Shown: piece by piece, positions 62,445 through 64,000 of the stretch | Layout: each line of letters starts with the position of its first letter | Numbering within the stretch: the first letter of the stretch is position 1 | From: Purshia tridentata | Taxonomy: Eukaryota > Streptophyta > Magnoliopsida > Rosales > Rosaceae | DNA: 64,000 bases | Reading direction: 5' to 3' | Assembly: GCA_003254885.1 (NCBI GenBank) | Contig: QANT01009297.1 | Location: 1 to 64,000 of the forward strand | Translations under genes and position numbers: made by a program | The notes under the pieces: generated by a model | Databases searched by the model: none | Seen by the model: the letters and a program-made list of their open reading frames with translations, nothing else | What the model was told of the DNA's origin: nothing

Positions 62445-63353
62445 TCAGAAGGGATGGACGTTTTTGCTCAAAACGTTCACATTGGTGAAGAATCCAACCA
62501 CCGGCCTGTAGGGCAAGTACGACCTCCGCTTATCCCCCTCCTTCTTCGCTCTGTTCCTCACGTAATGCTTCTCGTGTGCTGACGACACCGTTTCAGCTTT
62601 CTTCGCCTTCTGCGACCCCTTAACCTTTTCCGTCATCTTATTATTAACGCTCTTAACGGCCGCCGTTTCCTGGTTTGGCTTTGGGCACGTCGTATTCGAA
62701 TTAGGGTTCAGGAACACGAACGCGTCCTTGCCGTCGCTGTTGCTCCGGAGCACCAAGTCCTTCACCCTCCAGAGCTTCGACGTCCCCGTCGAGTTGCTCT
62801 TGTTCCGGAGCTCCGGCGCCACCTCAGCTACGCCGCCCTTTCTGGACCACTCGCAGTACGTCCCTTCGGGGACGCCTTCCAGCTCATCCGCCTCGGATGC
62901 CGACGACGACGCCGTCTCGCGCTCTTCGAAAAACAGCTTCTTCAGCGGCGGCCTCAGAGACGAAGAAGCCTCTTTGCGCGTTGAAGCGCCGCCATCTTCG
63001 GCGTCGGCGAACAGAAGATCTCGGTTGAAAATTGGGAATACCGGGCGGATCTGGCCGTTTTGAAACAAATCGTCGGCGGAGATCGGTGAGCCATCGGGAT
63101 TTGTGCAGACGAAAGAGAAATCGCCATCTTCACTTTCATCCTCGTCTTCGCGATCACTCTCTAATTTCTTCTCTGGTTTCTCCTGCGCACCTAAAACGGT
63201 TCGTTTAGGGTCCTCAATCATTTCAAATTCGCCATCACCGACTTGGAGTTTTGATTCAAAATTTGCAGAGAGCTGGGCGTATTCGAACTCATTCATCTTG
63301 GAATCGCAAGAACCGAAGCGCGGAGACAGAGAGAGAACCGAAACCGCTTGCAT
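62445..63353 (-). CDS. DUF1645 family protein
   Basis: A single intronless frame of 302 residues. Family landmarks are GTYCEWSRK (about 174), the WRVKDLVLRSNSDGKD segment, and the C-terminal SAHEKHYVRNRAKKEGDKRR followed by SYLPYRPVVGFF. The rest is acidic and low in complexity (ESDREDEDESEDGDF), with a FSFVCTNPDGSPISADDLF stretch near 85 that family members also carry. There is no signal peptide or membrane segment. The function is unknown; members are often stress- or nutrient-responsive, and At1g23710 and At1g70420 (from memory) are the likely Arabidopsis relatives. Confidence 0.88.
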   Translation of the reverse strand: MQAVSVLSLSPRFGSCDSKMNEFEYAQLSANFESKLQVGDGEFEMIEDPKRTVLGAQEKPEKKLESDREDEDESEDGDFSFVCTNPDGSPISADDLFQNGQIRPVFPIFNRDLLFADAEDGGASTRKEASSSLRPPLKKLFFEERETASSSASEADELEGVPEGTYCEWSRKGGVAEVAPELRNKSNSTGTSKLWRVKDLVLRSNSDGKDAFVFLNPNSNTTCPKPNQETAAVKSVNNKMTEKVKGSQKAKKAETVSSAHEKHYVRNRAKKEGDKRRSYLPYRPVVGFFTNVNVLSKNVHPF

Positions 63354-63475
63354 TTTCTTTTGGTTGTTGAGTTGAGAATCCGAGTTTTTTGGGTTGGGTT
63401 GAAGAGAAGAATAGCATAAAATTTTATGAAGAAGGTTTTGGTTGTTAGTTGGTGGTAAAGAACATTGAAGGTGCC

Positions 63476-63582
63476 TTATATATATAAGAGGCTGTGCTGT
63501 ATTGGCGGGTGGGGCGCGTGGGACCCACCAAATATGGGCGATCTTTAGGACTTTGGGAGGCTTGGTTCACACGGTCCACGTG
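63476..63582 (-). promoter_or_regulatory. TATA box and G-box upstream of the DUF1645 gene
   Basis: A TATATATATAAGG box (minus strand, about 63476-63488) lies about 125 bp upstream of the start codon. A CACGTG G-box is at 63577-63582, with further ACGCGG-like text beside it. This combination fits a bZIP/bHLH-responsive promoter. Confidence 0.5.
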
Positions 63583-64000
63583 TTCGTACCACGCGGATGT
63601 TGCTCCAGCAGCCACTTGTGTTGAATCTGAAAGTGGAATGGGCCAAAAAGGCCCAAAACGAGGCCCAAAAGGGAAAGGAGTTTGCTTAGCGGATTGGGTT
63701 GACTTTAATGAAGTCAGCAGCGGGTGTATCTTGGAGAGGTGCTAGCGAACCAGATTTTAATGAAGGACACGTCATGGGTGAAGTAATTAATGCTTATGTG
63801 ATGGCGGTTGTGACGTGCATGGCAATTAAGGACAACACTTCATCAAGGAAGCAACAAAATAATAATAATAATTATTATTATTATTTAAATGGGGGTTTTG
63901 GCCCTTTGGATTTGAAGGAATTCAATATTCATGGTCCTTGGTCAGGATTGAGGAACTTGGGGAGAAAGGTTTCTGAAGTAGAAAGAAAATTCTAACTGTG
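63583..64000. other. Right edge, non-coding
   Basis: Repeated GGCCCAAAA phrases (63640-63672) and an AAT/ATT palindromic microsatellite (about 63858-63885) were seen. No gene was recognised. Confidence 0.5.

Overview
This is plant nuclear DNA, most likely from a eudicot of the rosid type (perhaps Rosaceae, but the sequence alone does not settle the genus). The signs are an AT-rich background, GT-AG introns of plant length, CT/GA-rich leaders, chloroplast-type N termini and plant-only families (BURP, R2R3-MYB, DUF936, DUF1645). Thirteen protein genes can be modelled. All gene models are hand-built from splice signals, reading-frame arithmetic and remembered family sequences; nothing was aligned computationally.

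Layout: (1) 0.4-1.2 kb, the 5' part of a Raf-like protein kinase gene that runs off the left edge; an LTR-like stretch may lie beside it (1.2-2.3 kb). (2) 3.6-9.5 kb, a 19-exon SAMHD1-like HD-domain phosphohydrolase. (3) 9.6-12.2 kb, AT-rich DNA with an inverted-repeat element. (4) 12.3-14.8 kb, an RlmN/Cfr-type radical SAM methyltransferase. (5) 15.5-18.5 kb, the splicing factor CDC40/PRP17. (6) 20.0-22.2 kb, a DUF936 protein. (7) 23.3-25.7 kb, a small NFD6-like organellar protein with a SINE in its second intron. (8) 25.7-30.3 kb, gene-poor. (9) 30.3-32.3 kb, a BURP-domain polygalacturonase beta-like wall protein. (10) 32.5-40.2 kb, gene-poor. (11) 40.2-42.4 kb, an OB-fold protein, divergent from (12) 42.8-44.9 kb, a chloroplast alkenal/one oxidoreductase. 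(13) 47.5-48.3 kb, a WER/GL1-like R2R3-MYB. (14) 49.5-52.9 kb, a beta carbonic anhydrase. (15) 52.9-57.9 kb, gene-poor with a MITE. (16) 57.9-60.8 kb, an AMSH2-type deubiquitinase. (17) 62.4-63.4 kb, a DUF1645 protein.

The genes do not form a pathway or operon. What joins them is position: from memory, several have their closest Arabidopsis relatives in three blocks of chromosome 1 (around At1g105-106, At1g237 and At1g703-704), so the window looks like an ancestral segment kept colinear.

I found no undescribed multi-gene system. The most unusual signals are very short insertions (7-12 nt plus an A-run) flanked by 10-17 bp direct repeats, four of them sharing a TGGYC core; very small exons (16, 23, 23 and 7 nt) in three genes; a GC-AG intron; and several recent local tandem duplications.
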